Shown here: positions 53,120 through 63,144 of the stretch, piece by piece
How positions within the stretch are numbered: the first letter of the stretch is position 1
Layout of the letters: the number at the start of each line of letters is the position of its first letter
From: Methylophaga marina
GTDB lineage: Bacteria > Pseudomonadota > Gammaproteobacteria > Nitrosococcales > Methylophagaceae
Assembly (NCBI RefSeq): GCF_030296755.1
Contig: NZ_AP027741.1
Location: 992,001 to 1,056,000, forward strand
Length of the DNA: 64,000 nucleotides
Direction of reading: 5' to 3'
Notes under the pieces: generated by a model
The model's input: only the letters and a program-made list of their open reading frames with translations
What the model was told of the DNA's origin: nothing
Databases searched by the model: none
Made by a program: the position numbers and the translations under genes

Positions 53120-54116
53120 CACCTGCACCTCCGCCTAGCATAATTTCGCCTTTATCAGACAAGCTTCGTGCTGTGGCAAGAATGGCTTTTTGTGCAGCCT
53201 CAACATCACTCAAACGAACCGGCCCCATGGCCTCTAAATCATCACGCATCATCTCGCCTGCACGTTGTGACATATTACGCAGGAATTTCTCTTTCAATGC
53301 ATCATCAGCACCTTTCAAGGCAAGTTGTAATTGATCTGTCTGAATTTCACGCATCAAGGTTTGCATACCACGATCATCCACATCAATAAGGTTTTCAAAG
53401 ACAAACATAAGATCTTCGATATTTTGACCAAGATCAGGTTCACTTTCTTTGATTTTTTCCATGATAGCGGCTTCAGATGTGCCATCAACGAAGTTGAGAA
53501 TATCGGCAGCCGTTTTCAGACCACCAACCATGGTGGACTGCCCTCCTGCAGCACCGGTAAATTGTTTTTCCAGAATTTCATTGAGCTCACTCAATGCCGA
53601 AGGCTGCACCCCATCAAGCGTCGCTATCCGCAAAATAATGTTGGCTTGATCACGAGCAGGGAACTGTGACAAAACTCCTGCTGCCTGATCGGCATCAAGA
53701 AATGAGCAAACAATCGCGATAATCTGAGGGTGTTCAAGTCGGATGATTTCATAAATGCCTCTGGCATCCATCCACTTAAGCTGTTCAAGACCATTGGTAT
53801 TACTACCCGATAGAATACGATCTAATAAGCTGCCAGCACGATCTTCACCTAAAGCACCCACCAGCATTTTACGAACATAATCATGTGAGCCGATACCCAG
53901 TCCGGTTTCTTGCTCGACAGTGGTAACAAAACTATCCAGTACAGATCGAACTTCCTCACGCGTCACATTTTGTAAGGTCGCCATTGCCTGACCGACTTTC
54001 TGAACCTCTTTCGGGCCCATATGCTTGAGTATAGCCGCCGCTTCCTCTTCACCGATAGATCGTAAAAAGACAGCCGCTTTTTCAGTGCCTGTCAGTTTTC
54101 TGAGTTCTTCTGCCAT
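53106..54116 (-). CDS. fliG: Flagellar motor switch protein FliG
   Basis: FliG is the rotor protein that contacts the MotA stator. The 336-residue product has the N-terminal FliF-binding domain (KAAVFLRSIGEEEAAAILKH), the middle EHPQIIAIVCSFLDADQAA segment, and the C-terminal charged helix region (RNMSQRAGEMMRDDLEAMGP) that engages the stator. It shares one base with fliF. Confidence 0.97.
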   Translation of the reverse strand: MAEELRKLTGTEKAAVFLRSIGEEEAAAILKHMGPKEVQKVGQAMATLQNVTREEVRSVLDSFVTTVEQETGLGIGSHDYVRKMLVGALGEDRAGSLLDRILSGSNTNGLEQLKWMDARGIYEIIRLEHPQIIAIVCSFLDADQAAGVLSQFPARDQANIILRIATLDGVQPSALSELNEILEKQFTGAAGGQSTMVGGLKTAADILNFVDGTSEAAIMEKIKESEPDLGQNIEDLMFVFENLIDVDDRGMQTLMREIQTDQLQLALKGADDALKEKFLRNMSQRAGEMMRDDLEAMGPVRLSDVEAAQKAILATARSLSDKGEIMLGGGAGDDFV

Positions 54117-55798
54117 TAGGCATCACCCGCCGTCCAATTTTTGACTACTTGCGCCACGAGCGCAGGGTCTTGCTGCACTAAACTTCGGACATTAGATAGT
54201 TGCTCTTCCATCTTTTCCGAACCAGTGGTCAGTTTAGCAATCTCTTCACCGCTTGCGCTACTTCTAGCTAAAACTTCTTCTGGTGATAAATTGTCATTAT
54301 CACTCTCGGTGACGGGCACTTTCGTCATATCTCTGAATGCTGGACGAATCACACCAAAGATAAGGAACAGAACAACCAGTGCACCACCCACTTGTTTGGC
54401 TAGATTCCAGACCCAAGGCTCTTCCCAGATTGGTTTTTCAGGCAAGGCTTCAACCGTTTCAGGTGCCATGAATGGGGCATTGACCACATTCAAACTGTCG
54501 CCTCGCGCTTTGCTAAAGCCAATGGCATCCATGACTAAGGCATTGATACGGGTCATTTCTGATTCAGACAATGGTACGGAAGTAACATTACCTTCGGCAT
54601 CCACTGTTCTTCTCTCGTCAACCAATACGGCCACACTCAGTTTTCTGACATTACCAGGTGCCATTCGGGTATGACTGATAGTACGGTCTAACTCAAAATT
54701 ACGTGTCGTGCTTTTTCTGCTTGAACCAGGCGCTGTTGTCGTAGTGGCCGCTTCATCAGCACCTTCCTCTGGAACCGCTTGCTCAGGTGCAACACCACCA
54801 CCAGGAGGTTGATTACTGAGTGCGCCGGGCACGCCAAACGGTCCACCATTACCAACACGCTCTTCTTCTTGCAGCTGCTCACTTCTCACTGCTGTCATGT
54901 CCGGGTTATAACTTTCGTGTGTTTGTTCAGACATTGTAAAGTCAACATCGGCCACGACCTGTGCACGTACACCATTCATACCCACAATAGGTGACAAGAT
55001 ATTTTCTATGCGGTCGATATAGATTTGCTCAACCTTACGTGTGTATTCAAGCTGGGTATCACTCATTGCCACACCCGCCGCACGCTCTGGTTGAGTTAAT
55101 AAGTTGCCACGCTGATCCACAATAGTGACATCGGCATTTTTCATATCTGGCACACTGGAGGCGACCATGTGTGTGATGGCTGCCACCTGAGATTGGTCAA
55201 GTGTTCTGCCAGCATAAAGATGAACCACCACAGAAGCGGTTGGATCTTTACGATCGCGTACAAAAACAGATTGTTTAGGAATAGCAAGATGCACTCGCGC
55301 ACTTCTGACGTTATTGAGTTCAGCAATGGAGCGAGATAACTCCTCTTCCATTGCACGCTGGTAACGGGCTCGCTCGATAAACTGACTGGTACCAAACCCT
55401 TGATCCTGATTCAGCATCTCCATGCCCAGGGCAGCACTTCTGGGTAGGCCTTCAGCAGCAAGTTTCATTCGCAATGTTTGCACATCACCAGCAGGTACTA
55501 ACAATGCGCCAGTGGCCGGATCCAATTTGTAATCGACATTCATCTGCTGCAAAACGTCAACAACTTCAGTCGATTCAGCAGGTGCCATATTCGCGAAAAG
55601 GACCTGATATGAGGGAGTTTGTGACCACAACAGCACGTAACCACCTACGGCGATACTGGCTGCAATTGCCAATAAAAACAACATCTGTTTCACAACAGGT
55701 TGTTGAGAGATATTTGCCTGCATAGCGCCCAATGCTGTTGTGGGTCGTGCTGTTGGCATATTGGCTTGTGAGCCGGTGGTGGCAGGTGCGTTTTCCAT
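54116..55798 (-). CDS. fliF: Flagellar MS-ring protein FliF
   Basis: FliF forms the membrane ring of the basal body. The 560-residue product has two membrane helices (about residues 37-58 and 464-482), the ring-building motif in between (FANMAPAESTEVVDVLQQMN, YQRAMEEELSRSIAELNNVR) and the C-terminal FliG-binding segment. It follows fliE by 30 bases. Confidence 0.97.
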   Translation of the reverse strand: MENAPATTGSQANMPTARPTTALGAMQANISQQPVVKQMLFLLAIAASIAVGGYVLLWSQTPSYQVLFANMAPAESTEVVDVLQQMNVDYKLDPATGALLVPAGDVQTLRMKLAAEGLPRSAALGMEMLNQDQGFGTSQFIERARYQRAMEEELSRSIAELNNVRSARVHLAIPKQSVFVRDRKDPTASVVVHLYAGRTLDQSQVAAITHMVASSVPDMKNADVTIVDQRGNLLTQPERAAGVAMSDTQLEYTRKVEQIYIDRIENILSPIVGMNGVRAQVVADVDFTMSEQTHESYNPDMTAVRSEQLQEEERVGNGGPFGVPGALSNQPPGGGVAPEQAVPEEGADEAATTTTAPGSSRKSTTRNFELDRTISHTRMAPGNVRKLSVAVLVDERRTVDAEGNVTSVPLSESEMTRINALVMDAIGFSKARGDSLNVVNAPFMAPETVEALPEKPIWEEPWVWNLAKQVGGALVVLFLIFGVIRPAFRDMTKVPVTESDNDNLSPEEVLARSSASGEEIAKLTTGSEKMEEQLSNVRSLVQQDPALVAQVVKNWTAGDA

Positions 55799-55828
55799 AG
55801 TGTTTCTCTACTCAGGCATATTCGTCAA

Positions 55829-56164
55829 TTAAACAGACATACGCATAACTTCTTGGTAAGCCTCAATCAGTTTATTTCTGACTTGTAAGGTTGCCTCAAA
55901 AGCGACACTGGCTTTTTGCGATGCAATCATGACATCAGCCAGATTGACATTCGGGTCACCTAACTCAAATGCCGTTTTTAAATCACCGGAGTTTTTTTGC
56001 AGATCATTCACCTCATTCACAGCTTTTTGCATTACGCTGCCGAAATCCACTCGACCATTGCTCTCAGCCTCACCAGAAGGCATGGGTTGTGTTGCTGGTG
56101 AAGCCTGAGCTTGTAAAGCTCGCATCTGAGTTAGTAATTGGTTGGGGTCGATAGCTTTAATCAT
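55829..56164 (-). CDS. fliE: Flagellar hook-basal body protein FliE
   Basis: FliE connects the MS ring to the rod. The 111-residue product has the family C-terminal half (FGSVMQKAVNEVNDLQ, NLADVMIASQKASVAFEATL, RNKLIEAYQEVMRMSV). It is the first gene of the fliE-F-G-H-I-J unit and has a sigma-54 box upstream. Confidence 0.95.
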   Translation of the reverse strand: MIKAIDPNQLLTQMRALQAQASPATQPMPSGEAESNGRVDFGSVMQKAVNEVNDLQKNSGDLKTAFELGDPNVNLADVMIASQKASVAFEATLQVRNKLIEAYQEVMRMSV

Positions 56165-56206
56165 CTTTGTCTCTGCTCCGCTATAAAAATGACGCTGATA
56201 GTTGCC

Positions 56207-57592
56207 TTATGCAGACTTCTTGCCAAGTTTTTCAGGGATTTCCACCCCTTGCTCACGGAATTTGGCGATTTTGTAACGCAAGGTACGTTCACTTATACCT
56301 AGCTCTTTTGCGGTCAGTCTTCGGCTGCCTTGATATTTTTCCAGCATGTCGAGAATATGACGTTGCTCTTGTGACCGTAAATCAAATCCCTCTACACTGC
56401 TTTTACTGCTTTCTGTAGATGAACTGACCTCAGTTTGACTCACTGAGGTATTCAACTCTTGGCCAGACACCGCCTCAAAAATAATATCTTTTGCTGTGAT
56501 TGATTGACCCGATTGCAAAATTAACGCCCGCTGCAAGACATTATCTAACTCACGAACATTACCCGGCCAGTTGTGAGAAATTAAGCGAGACTTAGCCGCA
56601 GCATCAAGTAAAGGCGCGACGCGTCGTGATTGACTGGCATGTCGCGTCAACAGGCGCTGGGATAAAGGAAGAATATCATCCTGACGTTGTCTAAGAGGTG
56701 AAATTTCCAATGGGAAAACATTCAAACGATAATATAAATCCTCACGAAAACGGCCGGCTTTGACCTCCTCTCGTAAAGTTCTATTGGTGGTGGCTAACAC
56801 TCTGACATCCAGCGGTATCACCTTCCTGCCACCAATACGTTCCACTTCACGCTCCTGCAAAACACGTAAGAGTTTTGCTTGCAACGATAAGTCCATTTCA
56901 GAGATTTCGTCTAATAAAATCGTGCCATGATTAGCTTGTTCAAATTTACCGGCATAGGCTTGGCTGGCGCCTGTAAACGCCCCTTTCTCATATCCAAAAA
57001 GAGTTGCTTCAAGCATATTCTCAGGAATAGCCGCACAGTTAATCGCTACAAAAGGATGTGAAGATCGGGGGGAATGTACATGAAGGTAGCGAGCTAACAC
57101 TTCTTTACCAGTGCCACTCTCGCCATTGATAAGTACAGTGGCATCACTGTCGGCCACACGCTTGGCGATAGCTTGCAGATCTTTCGATGCCTGGGCCTGC
57201 GCCACCATGTCATCTTCTTCAGTGCCAATATCATTGATATAGCGCTGCACGCGCTGTAAGAGTTCATCAGCTTCAAACGGTTTTAATAAATAATCAGAAG
57301 CCCCCTGATGCATGGCATCGACAGCACTTTGTACGGTACCGTAGGCTGTCATCATCACCACAGGTAAATCAGGCATCATGGCTTTTGCCCGCTGCAGTAA
57401 AGTATGTCCATCCATCGGTGACATCTGTAAGTCACTTAATAGTAAACCCACTGGCTCGCTGGCGATCTTATCCAGTGCAGACTGTCCATGCTCCATACCA
57501 ACGGCTCGATAACCAGCGAGTTCAAGTGTGTCGCATAATGCCGTGCGAAGATTAGCATCATCCTCGACCACTAAGATATTTGAGTGATTCAT
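56207..57592 (-). CDS. flrC: Sigma-54-dependent flagellar response regulator FlrC/FleR
   Basis: FlrC activates class III flagellar promoters with sigma-54. The 461-residue product has a receiver domain (phosphoacceptor Asp54 in LLSDLQMSPMDG), an AAA+ domain (Walker A GESGTGKE, sigma-54 contact loop GAFTGA) and a C-terminal Fis-type helix-turn-helix (LTAKELGISERTLRYKI). Its ATG overlaps the end of flrB. The partner kinase is FlrB. Confidence 0.95.
   Translation of the reverse strand: MNHSNILVVEDDANLRTALCDTLELAGYRAVGMEHGQSALDKIASEPVGLLLSDLQMSPMDGHTLLQRAKAMMPDLPVVMMTAYGTVQSAVDAMHQGASDYLLKPFEADELLQRVQRYINDIGTEEDDMVAQAQASKDLQAIAKRVADSDATVLINGESGTGKEVLARYLHVHSPRSSHPFVAINCAAIPENMLEATLFGYEKGAFTGASQAYAGKFEQANHGTILLDEISEMDLSLQAKLLRVLQEREVERIGGRKVIPLDVRVLATTNRTLREEVKAGRFREDLYYRLNVFPLEISPLRQRQDDILPLSQRLLTRHASQSRRVAPLLDAAAKSRLISHNWPGNVRELDNVLQRALILQSGQSITAKDIIFEAVSGQELNTSVSQTEVSSSTESSKSSVEGFDLRSQEQRHILDMLEKYQGSRRLTAKELGISERTLRYKIAKFREQGVEIPEKLGKKSA
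56210..56225 (-). promoter_or_regulatory. Sigma-54 promoter of fliE
   Basis: On the minus strand TGGCAAG-AAGT-CTGCA fits the consensus TGGCACG-N4-TTGCW, with GG and GC ten bases apart. It lies inside the last codons of flrC, about 45 bases before the fliE ATG. FlrC or FlrA is the likely activator. Confidence 0.75.
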
Positions 57593-58778
57593 AATGCGAC
57601 CTCCTCTGCTGCTTGCTCTGGCGATGTATTTGCTGATGTATAAATAGGAAACAATAATTTTACTGAGCTGCCTTTTTTGGGTTCACTTTCGATCGCAAGT
57701 AAGCCTCTATGGGCTTTGACAATTGACTGAACAACGGCAAGCCCAAGTCCGGTGCCATTAGAACGAGTGGTGTAGAAAGGCGTTAACACTTTATTTAGCT
57801 CAGCTTCAGACATCCCCTCTCCATTGTCATTTACGCTGATCTGGATGCATTGTTCTTTGGCGTTATTTTCAGCGTACTCTGCCATCACCTCAATCTGACC
57901 ATGACCTTCACATGCTTGACGAGCATTATTGAGTAGATTGGTAATGGCGCTGATTAATGCAGATTGACTACCATAGATGTAATCGTCATTAACCTGGTTG
58001 ACGAGTGTCATCGTCACTGTGCTGTTTTCTACATCATTTTGAGCAGAAAACTGTTGTTCTAATTCACTTAATAACTCACTCACCGCCACCGGTGAGGGTG
58101 ATGCCATATTCCCTCTAGAGAAAGATAAAAGATCACGAATCAACTGCTCCATATGGGTGAGACTGTCTTTTACTCTTGTCGCAAAACGCTGCTTAACTTG
58201 TTCATCAGCCCCCTCTTTCAGTAAAGGTGAAAGATAGAGCATGGCGGATGACAGGGGGTTCTGATTTGATGAGCCAGTCTTGCTGTAACTTCACCGATGG
58301 TCGATAAACGTTGCAAATGGGAAACTTTGCTTTGCAGTGCTCGAGTATCCGTTACATCCTGTAATAAGATAATTTGTCCCGGTTCATGGCCAAGTGGATT
58401 CGTTGAGATGTGGACCAGGCGACCATCTTTTAAAGAGACATCATGACCATCACTGGGCTTGGGATCAAAAGCCCGTTCAATGACATTTACCCAACGCTCA
58501 CCTGACAAAGGTTCACCCAACAACGATATCGCTGCCTCATTGGCTTCCTGAATAAAGCCGGAACCATCAATCACCACCACGCCTGCGGGTAGCACAGCCA
58601 ATAAACGACTATGACGATTGGCGAGTTGGTCCGCATCGGTATTAGTGGATTGTTGAATATGTTCAGCTGAGATATGGCTGACATTTGAAATAGTGCTGAG
58701 ATCGATGTCTCGTGAAAAGGGTTGCGACAGATAATTCGATTGTTGAAAATCGTCACCCAGTGATAATTTCAGATTCAT
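57589..58778 (-). CDS. flrB: Flagellar sensor kinase FlrB/FleS, frameshifted
   Basis: FlrB phosphorylates FlrC. The start chosen is ATG at 58778 (MNLKLSLGDDFQQSN), preceded by GGAG. A PAS domain (about residues 58-160) precedes the kinase core; the phosphoacceptor box is LAHQIRTP. Just there one C is missing from a C run (G run 58254-58258), and the remainder (LSSAMLYLSPLLKEG, GTGLGLAVVQSIVKAH) is in another frame. Restoring one C gives 396 residues, normal for the family. No membrane segment was seen, as in other soluble FlrB/FleS. A sequencing undercall is likely. Confidence 0.93.
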
Positions 58779-58821
58779 GTTTCTTGCTCCTACATGCACT
58801 ATTGCATCGTATTAGAGCCTG

Positions 58822-58837
58822 AGCAATTACCATGCCC
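58822..58837 (-). promoter_or_regulatory. Sigma-54 promoter of flrBC
   Basis: On the minus strand GGGCATG-GTAA-TTGCT keeps the GG-N10-GC core and matches TGGCACG-N4-TTGCW at all but two positions. It lies between flrA and flrB, about 45 bases before the flrB ATG. This fits the known scheme in which FlrA/FleQ with sigma-54 activates flrBC/fleSR. Confidence 0.78.
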
Positions 58838-58905
58838 AAAACATAAAACCTTATTTATCAAACACTTAAATAGAAAACGTCAAAAGATCGACGTTGTTAC
58901 TTTGA

Positions 58906-60387
58906 TTATTCAGTATCGCGCTGAATACCGTATTTACGCATTTTCTCTACTAGCGTTGTTCTACGCATTTTCAGTTTATTCGCTGCATGAGCAACCACGC
59001 CCTCAGCATCATCTATGGCTTGTTTTATCAATAGATATTCAAGATTGGCAAGATGTTCTTTCAGATCAATACCCTCTTCTGGCAACACCATATCTTCTGG
59101 GCCAGAAGATGAATTAACTGGGTCAGAGGATGTCTCTGGCACGGGTTTAATCTCTGGCGATGTCTCAGGTAGATTCCTTGAAGCTTCTTGCTGTGGGCCA
59201 GCGGCAATGATGCTGGTAATTTCTTCAGGTAACTCATCACCTTCTAGCTGATACTTTTCTGGAAGGTCATCAAAATCGACCGTGCCGTATGGATAGAGAA
59301 TCACTAATCGTTCGACCACATTCGCTAATTCACGTACATTTCCAGGCCATGGGTAACGGCATAATGAGGTAATCGCAGCAGGGGTGAGTCGAATAGTGCC
59401 TCTGTTTTCATGTTCAATACGTTTAATCAATTCATGAATCAGCAGCGGAATATCTTCTGGTCTGTCTCTTAATGCTGGCATTTCAATAGGAAAGACATTC
59501 AGTCGGTAAAATAAATCTTCACGGAACCGACCATCAGCAATATGCTCTTCGAGGTTACGATGTGTGGCGGCAATCACGCGAACATTGGCTGTTTGTGTTT
59601 TATTACTACCTACTTTTTCATAGGTTCTTTCTTGGAGTACACGTAACAGTTTGACCTGCATTGGCAGTGGCATATCGCCTATTTCATCCAGAAATAATGT
59701 GCCACCTTCAGCCATTTCAAAACGTCCTTTTCTGGCCGTTATCGCCCCGGTAAAAGCACCTTTTTCGTGACCAAATAACTCACTTTCCAGTAACTCTCCT
59801 GGAATGGCCCCACAATTGACTGGCACAAAGGGTTTATCTCTTCTGGATGAAAAGTGGTGTAAGTTACGAGCAACGACTTCTTTACCAGTTCCTGATTCGC
59901 CCAGAATGAGCACATTGGCTTCTGAGTCAGAGACCTGATCAATCATCCGCTGCACATTCTTAATGAGCCGACTATTGCCTACCAGTGACCGGAATAAGTT
60001 ATTGGGTGTGCTGGCTTCAGCCGTCATCCCCCGATAGATGGTCGCCTGCTGTAACGCATTGCTGAGTTGAGGATACTTAATGGGGTAACGAATAGAACCA
60101 ATGGTGCCCGGAAAGTCTAATGCTTCGCCAGAGGAAGATTCAAGAACAAAGACGGGAACCCGTGAGTCGTGATTAACCAGTTCTCGAAGTAACTGCTTAG
60201 TTTGATTTTGTCCGCCGCAGTCACCCACAATGGCCATCACCACATCATCAAGGTTTTCAACATGCTCAAACCAAAGGTCTGATTCTGAAATCACCACCGG
60301 CTGACAATTTATAAACTCAATGAGTGTGCTTAACATCTCGCATCGGTCAATATCACTTTCAACGACCAATACATTATTTACACTCAT
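58906..60387 (-). CDS. flrA: Sigma-54-dependent master flagellar regulator FlrA/FleQ
   Basis: The start chosen is ATG at 60387 ([16 protein letters not shown]), with GGAG five bases upstream; the literal frame opens two codons earlier at GTG. The 493-residue product has an N-terminal FleQ-type receiver-like domain (about 1-115), an AAA+ domain with Walker A GESGTGKE and loop GAFTGA, and a C-terminal helix-turn-helix ([20 protein letters not shown]). FleQ-type proteins bind c-di-GMP, which would connect motility with the riboswitch-controlled surface protein elsewhere in the window; that link is inferred. Confidence 0.95.
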   Translation of the reverse strand: MSVNNVLVVESDIDRCEMLSTLIEFINCQPVVISESDLWFEHVENLDDVVMAIVGDCGGQNQTKQLLRELVNHDSRVPVFVLESSSGEALDFPGTIGSIRYPIKYPQLSNALQQATIYRGMTAEASTPNNLFRSLVGNSRLIKNVQRMIDQVSDSEANVLILGESGTGKEVVARNLHHFSSRRDKPFVPVNCGAIPGELLESELFGHEKGAFTGAITARKGRFEMAEGGTLFLDEIGDMPLPMQVKLLRVLQERTYEKVGSNKTQTANVRVIAATHRNLEEHIADGRFREDLFYRLNVFPIEMPALRDRPEDIPLLIHELIKRIEHENRGTIRLTPAAITSLCRYPWPGNVRELANVVERLVILYPYGTVDFDDLPEKYQLEGDELPEEITSIIAAGPQQEASRNLPETSPEIKPVPETSSDPVNSSSGPEDMVLPEEGIDLKEHLANLEYLLIKQAIDDAEGVVAHAANKLKMRRTTLVEKMRKYGIQRDTE

Positions 60388-60442
60388 ACTCACTCCATCT
60401 CTTCACTTGGTTTTGAACTGGCGATAAGCCTTGAATAACTGG

Positions 60443-60472
60443 AGTTAAGCATTTTCTGGCAGACATTGTCAA
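60443..60472 (-). promoter_or_regulatory. Possible sigma-70 promoter of flrA
   Basis: On the minus strand a perfect TTGACA (60467-60472) is followed after 18 bases by TTAACT (60443-60448), a weak -10. It lies in the 122-base gap before flrA. No sigma-54 box was found in this gap, which fits a master regulator expressed by the housekeeping sigma factor. Confidence 0.4.
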
Positions 60473-60509
60473 AATTATGACGGGGTAAATTTAAGCAATA
60501 TGTGACGTA

Positions 60510-60812
60510 CTAGTTAGATTGGTAGGCTGCTGCCACTTTTTTGTTTTTATTGAACTGGCCTAACTCGGTTTGGATCGTTTGTCTTGCATCACGACAACGT
60601 TGTTCAACATCCTTATTTAACATAACAATTTGTTCTATCAATGGACGCGCTTCTGACTGGTCAACATGATTATCAAGAGGAAAGATACTTTCCATTAATT
60701 CTGCTCGTAGCTTTGTCAAAGTGGAGACATCACTCCATTTGCCAGCATTCACTGCAGCACTCATGTCCTCAGTTAATCTTAATACCTGTTTTAAACGTGT
60801 TATCTCAGACAT
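60510..60812 (-). CDS. FliT-like flagellar chaperone
   Basis: The 100-residue helical protein (MSEITRLKQVLRLTEDMSAA start) has no recognised motif beyond its length, charge pattern and its place directly after fliS, where FliT-type chaperones of the FliD cap are normally encoded. It starts two bases after fliS ends. The symbol is withheld because the sequence itself is not decisive. Confidence 0.75.
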   Translation of the reverse strand: MSEITRLKQVLRLTEDMSAAVNAGKWSDVSTLTKLRAELMESIFPLDNHVDQSEARPLIEQIVMLNKDVEQRCRDARQTIQTELGQFNKNKKVAAAYQSN

Positions 60813-60814
60813 AA

Positions 60815-61213
60815 CTAGTGAAACTCAGGTGGAATGCCGTCCCACCCAGCTTTTATTTCTTCAAGAAGTTTTGTGACTTCATCTAATATCGCGACATCAT
60901 TGCTCACATTCGCTTCGAGTAAGCGACGAGTAATATAGTCATATAATGAATCAAGGTTTTCAGCTATTTCGCCGCCTTTCTCAGCATCCAAACTGGTTTT
61001 TAAACCATCTATGATACGGATACACCAAGAAATTTGATGACCTTTTTCTGCAATTTCATTACGGGCAATACAGCCTTTTGCAGTGGCGACGCGAGCAAGC
61101 GCACCTTCCATCAACATCTGAATAATTCGATAGGGAGAGGCATAATTGACTTCTGACTCTATGGCATTCCGGCCATAACCTTCCATCGCTTTTTTATTCA
61201 CCATTACCTGCAT
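60815..61213 (-). CDS. fliS: Flagellin export chaperone FliS
   Basis: FliS binds the C-terminus of flagellin and prevents early polymerisation. The 132-residue product has the family pattern (GYGRNAIESEVNYASPYRII, LMEGALARVATAKGCI, LDSLYDYITRRLLEAN). An AAGGA site precedes the ATG. It follows fliD by 31 bases. Confidence 0.96.
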   Translation of the reverse strand: MQVMVNKKAMEGYGRNAIESEVNYASPYRIIQMLMEGALARVATAKGCIARNEIAEKGHQISWCIRIIDGLKTSLDAEKGGEIAENLDSLYDYITRRLLEANVSNDVAILDEVTKLLEEIKAGWDGIPPEFH

Positions 61214-61244
61214 ACTCCAATCCTTAATATAGGGATCATTCTAC

Positions 61245-62603
61245 TTAATTTGAGTTCATCGCGGATAGTTGCGAAATCAAATAATTGCCCTGTGACTGTA
61301 AACTGCTGACCAAGGTATCCATGGCTGCATACTGAGCTCGTAAACGTGTTTCGGTCATCTCTAGACGTGATTCCATTTGCTCTTTTTGCGTATCCATTCT
61401 TTTTAAACGCGAATTGAGCCCTTCTTCTCTTGAGTCAATCAATCCATCTGTTTGTAACCAAGTATCAGCTAGAGACTCTAAACGATTAGCAAAACCTTCA
61501 CCTTCAGCTGAAAACAGGTTCGCAAATGAGTTAAAGTCAGAACTTAAGACCTCATTAACTTTATCTTCATCAACCGTCATCACGCCATTTTTATCAAAAG
61601 AAATGCCTGCCTCAACTAAATAACTAAAGCTCGATCCGGTGATACTGGCTCCCGAGTTGAAGACATCTCTGACTTGGCGTTCAATTGTAAGTAGTGTGCT
61701 GTCCGCCTCTAATTGACCACTTCGCTGAGATTTAATTTCTGTCATCAACGTATTGTATGCCGAAGCAAACTCGTTTACTGACTCTAAGATAGCCTCATCA
61801 TTTCTTGTGATATCGAGTGTCGAACTACCCACATCTTTTACGTTTAATGTCACTCCATCAATAGCGTTGGCTATGGAGTTTGAACTACTGGTAGTCGTGA
61901 AGCCATCAATATTAACAATCGCGTCTTTTGCCGTGGAGATAGATGACAAGTTTTCTGTACCGCCAGAGCTATAAACAAAGGCTGACAAACCTGACGTATC
62001 GGCATTATTGCCATCACTGTCACCACTCACAGACACACTGATCGCGTTTTCAGTCCCGGTTTCGTTTGATGTCAGAACCAATCTGGCACCACTATCATCT
62101 GTAATGATTGATGCCGTTACGCCAGTGTTATCAGAAGCATTATTGATGGCGGTACGAATTCCTGCGAGAGAGCTATTACTGGAGTCTATCGCGACATCGA
62201 AGCTCTCACTTCCCACACTGATACTCAGTGTGCCTTCGCCGACTATCGAGTTGTAATCAGTGAATGCAGATGACGCTAACTTATCTCGACTGGCAACTTG
62301 GGTGACATCAATATTGTAGGAACCAGCAGATGCTGAACTGGTCGATGTCGCCGTGAATAAGTCTTCATCTTGTGAATTAGCTTGGAACACCTTAAAACTG
62401 GATGCACTTGCCAACGACGCCATGGCCGTTTGAAAAGAATCGAGTTTACTCTTAAATGAACCATAAGCACTGATCTGTGCGTTGATAATACTCTGCTTGC
62501 TCTCGAGTCTGTCGAGCGGTTGACGCTCAAGATCCATTAAGCCTGTAACAATGCTCTCCAGATCGAGTCCCGTTCCTACGCCTAATGATGAAATTGTCGC
62601 CAT
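61245..62603 (-). CDS. fliD: Flagellar filament cap protein FliD
   Basis: FliD caps the growing filament and guides flagellin insertion. The 452-residue product begins ATISSLGVGTGLDLESIVTG, the FliD signature, and has N- and C-terminal coiled-coil regions (about 35-70 and 395-445) around Ser/Thr-rich middle domains. It lacks cysteine. A sigma-54 box lies just upstream. Confidence 0.96.
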   Translation of the reverse strand: MATISSLGVGTGLDLESIVTGLMDLERQPLDRLESKQSIINAQISAYGSFKSKLDSFQTAMASLASASSFKVFQANSQDEDLFTATSTSSASAGSYNIDVTQVASRDKLASSAFTDYNSIVGEGTLSISVGSESFDVAIDSSNSSLAGIRTAINNASDNTGVTASIITDDSGARLVLTSNETGTENAISVSVSGDSDGNNADTSGLSAFVYSSGGTENLSSISTAKDAIVNIDGFTTTSSSNSIANAIDGVTLNVKDVGSSTLDITRNDEAILESVNEFASAYNTLMTEIKSQRSGQLEADSTLLTIERQVRDVFNSGASITGSSFSYLVEAGISFDKNGVMTVDEDKVNEVLSSDFNSFANLFSAEGEGFANRLESLADTWLQTDGLIDSREEGLNSRLKRMDTQKEQMESRLEMTETRLRAQYAAMDTLVSSLQSQGNYLISQLSAMNSN

Positions 62604-62638
62604 GTCAATTCTCCGCCTAAACTTAATTGCAAAATTGC

Positions 62639-62654
62639 AGCAAGTTTTGAGCCA
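62639..62654 (-). promoter_or_regulatory. Sigma-54 promoter of fliD
   Basis: On the minus strand TGGCTCA-AAAC-TTGCT matches TGGCACG-N4-TTGCW with GG and GC ten bases apart. It begins right after the flaG stop and about 36 bases before the fliD ATG, so fliD-fliS-fliT can be transcribed apart from fliC-flaG. Confidence 0.8.
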
Positions 62655-62655
62655 A

Positions 62656-63054
62656 TCAAGCCTTTGTTTCTAGCAATATACCGCGATACTTTTCAGCAGC
62701 ATGTCTTGCTTCAAGTATCTCCTCAGAAGGGATCTGCCTGACCACTTCCTCAGTTTCTGAGTCAATTACTTTAATCACCGTATCACCACTCGTATCATCG
62801 ACACTAAATTGCAGGTTACGGTTCATATTCTGCATATAATCGTTAAGTTGAGCCACCTTATCACGCAAATCGTCTGCACGTTGTTGCTGCTGGCTATTCT
62901 GTTTCTCAGCTTCTTTCTGAAGAGCTTGAGATTGAACAGATAATTCAGTAACAGTCTCAGTCTGAACAGATTGCGTAACCGGTTTAGACTGACTAGTAAC
63001 ATTGTTTTGCACTGATTGAAGGGCAGATTGCACTAACAGATCATTATTAGCCAT
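62656..63054 (-). CDS. flaG: FlaG family protein
   Basis: The 132-residue protein has a Gln-rich N-terminal half (about residues 1-65) and the conserved FlaG C-terminal domain (DYMQNMNRNLQFSVDDTSGD, VVRQIPSEEILEARHAAE). FlaG influences filament length in pseudomonads and vibrios. It lies between fliC and fliD, the usual place. AGGAGGAAG upstream is a strong ribosome site. Confidence 0.94.
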   Translation of the reverse strand: MANNDLLVQSALQSVQNNVTSQSKPVTQSVQTETVTELSVQSQALQKEAEKQNSQQQQRADDLRDKVAQLNDYMQNMNRNLQFSVDDTSGDTVIKVIDSETEEVVRQIPSEEILEARHAAEKYRGILLETKA

Positions 63055-63144
63055 TGTCTTCCTCCTAATCTAATTTTTTTGTAAACGGCATAAAGCCTGG
63101 AGAGTAGTTTACCCACCAGGCCCATGCGTTTCATCCTTTTGTTA

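Noticed and set aside
63060-63140. Possible terminator between fliC and flaG (GCCTGG with CCAGGC)
   Set aside because: The loop is 15 bases long and only three T follow, so it is not a convincing intrinsic terminator, although it may be partial.
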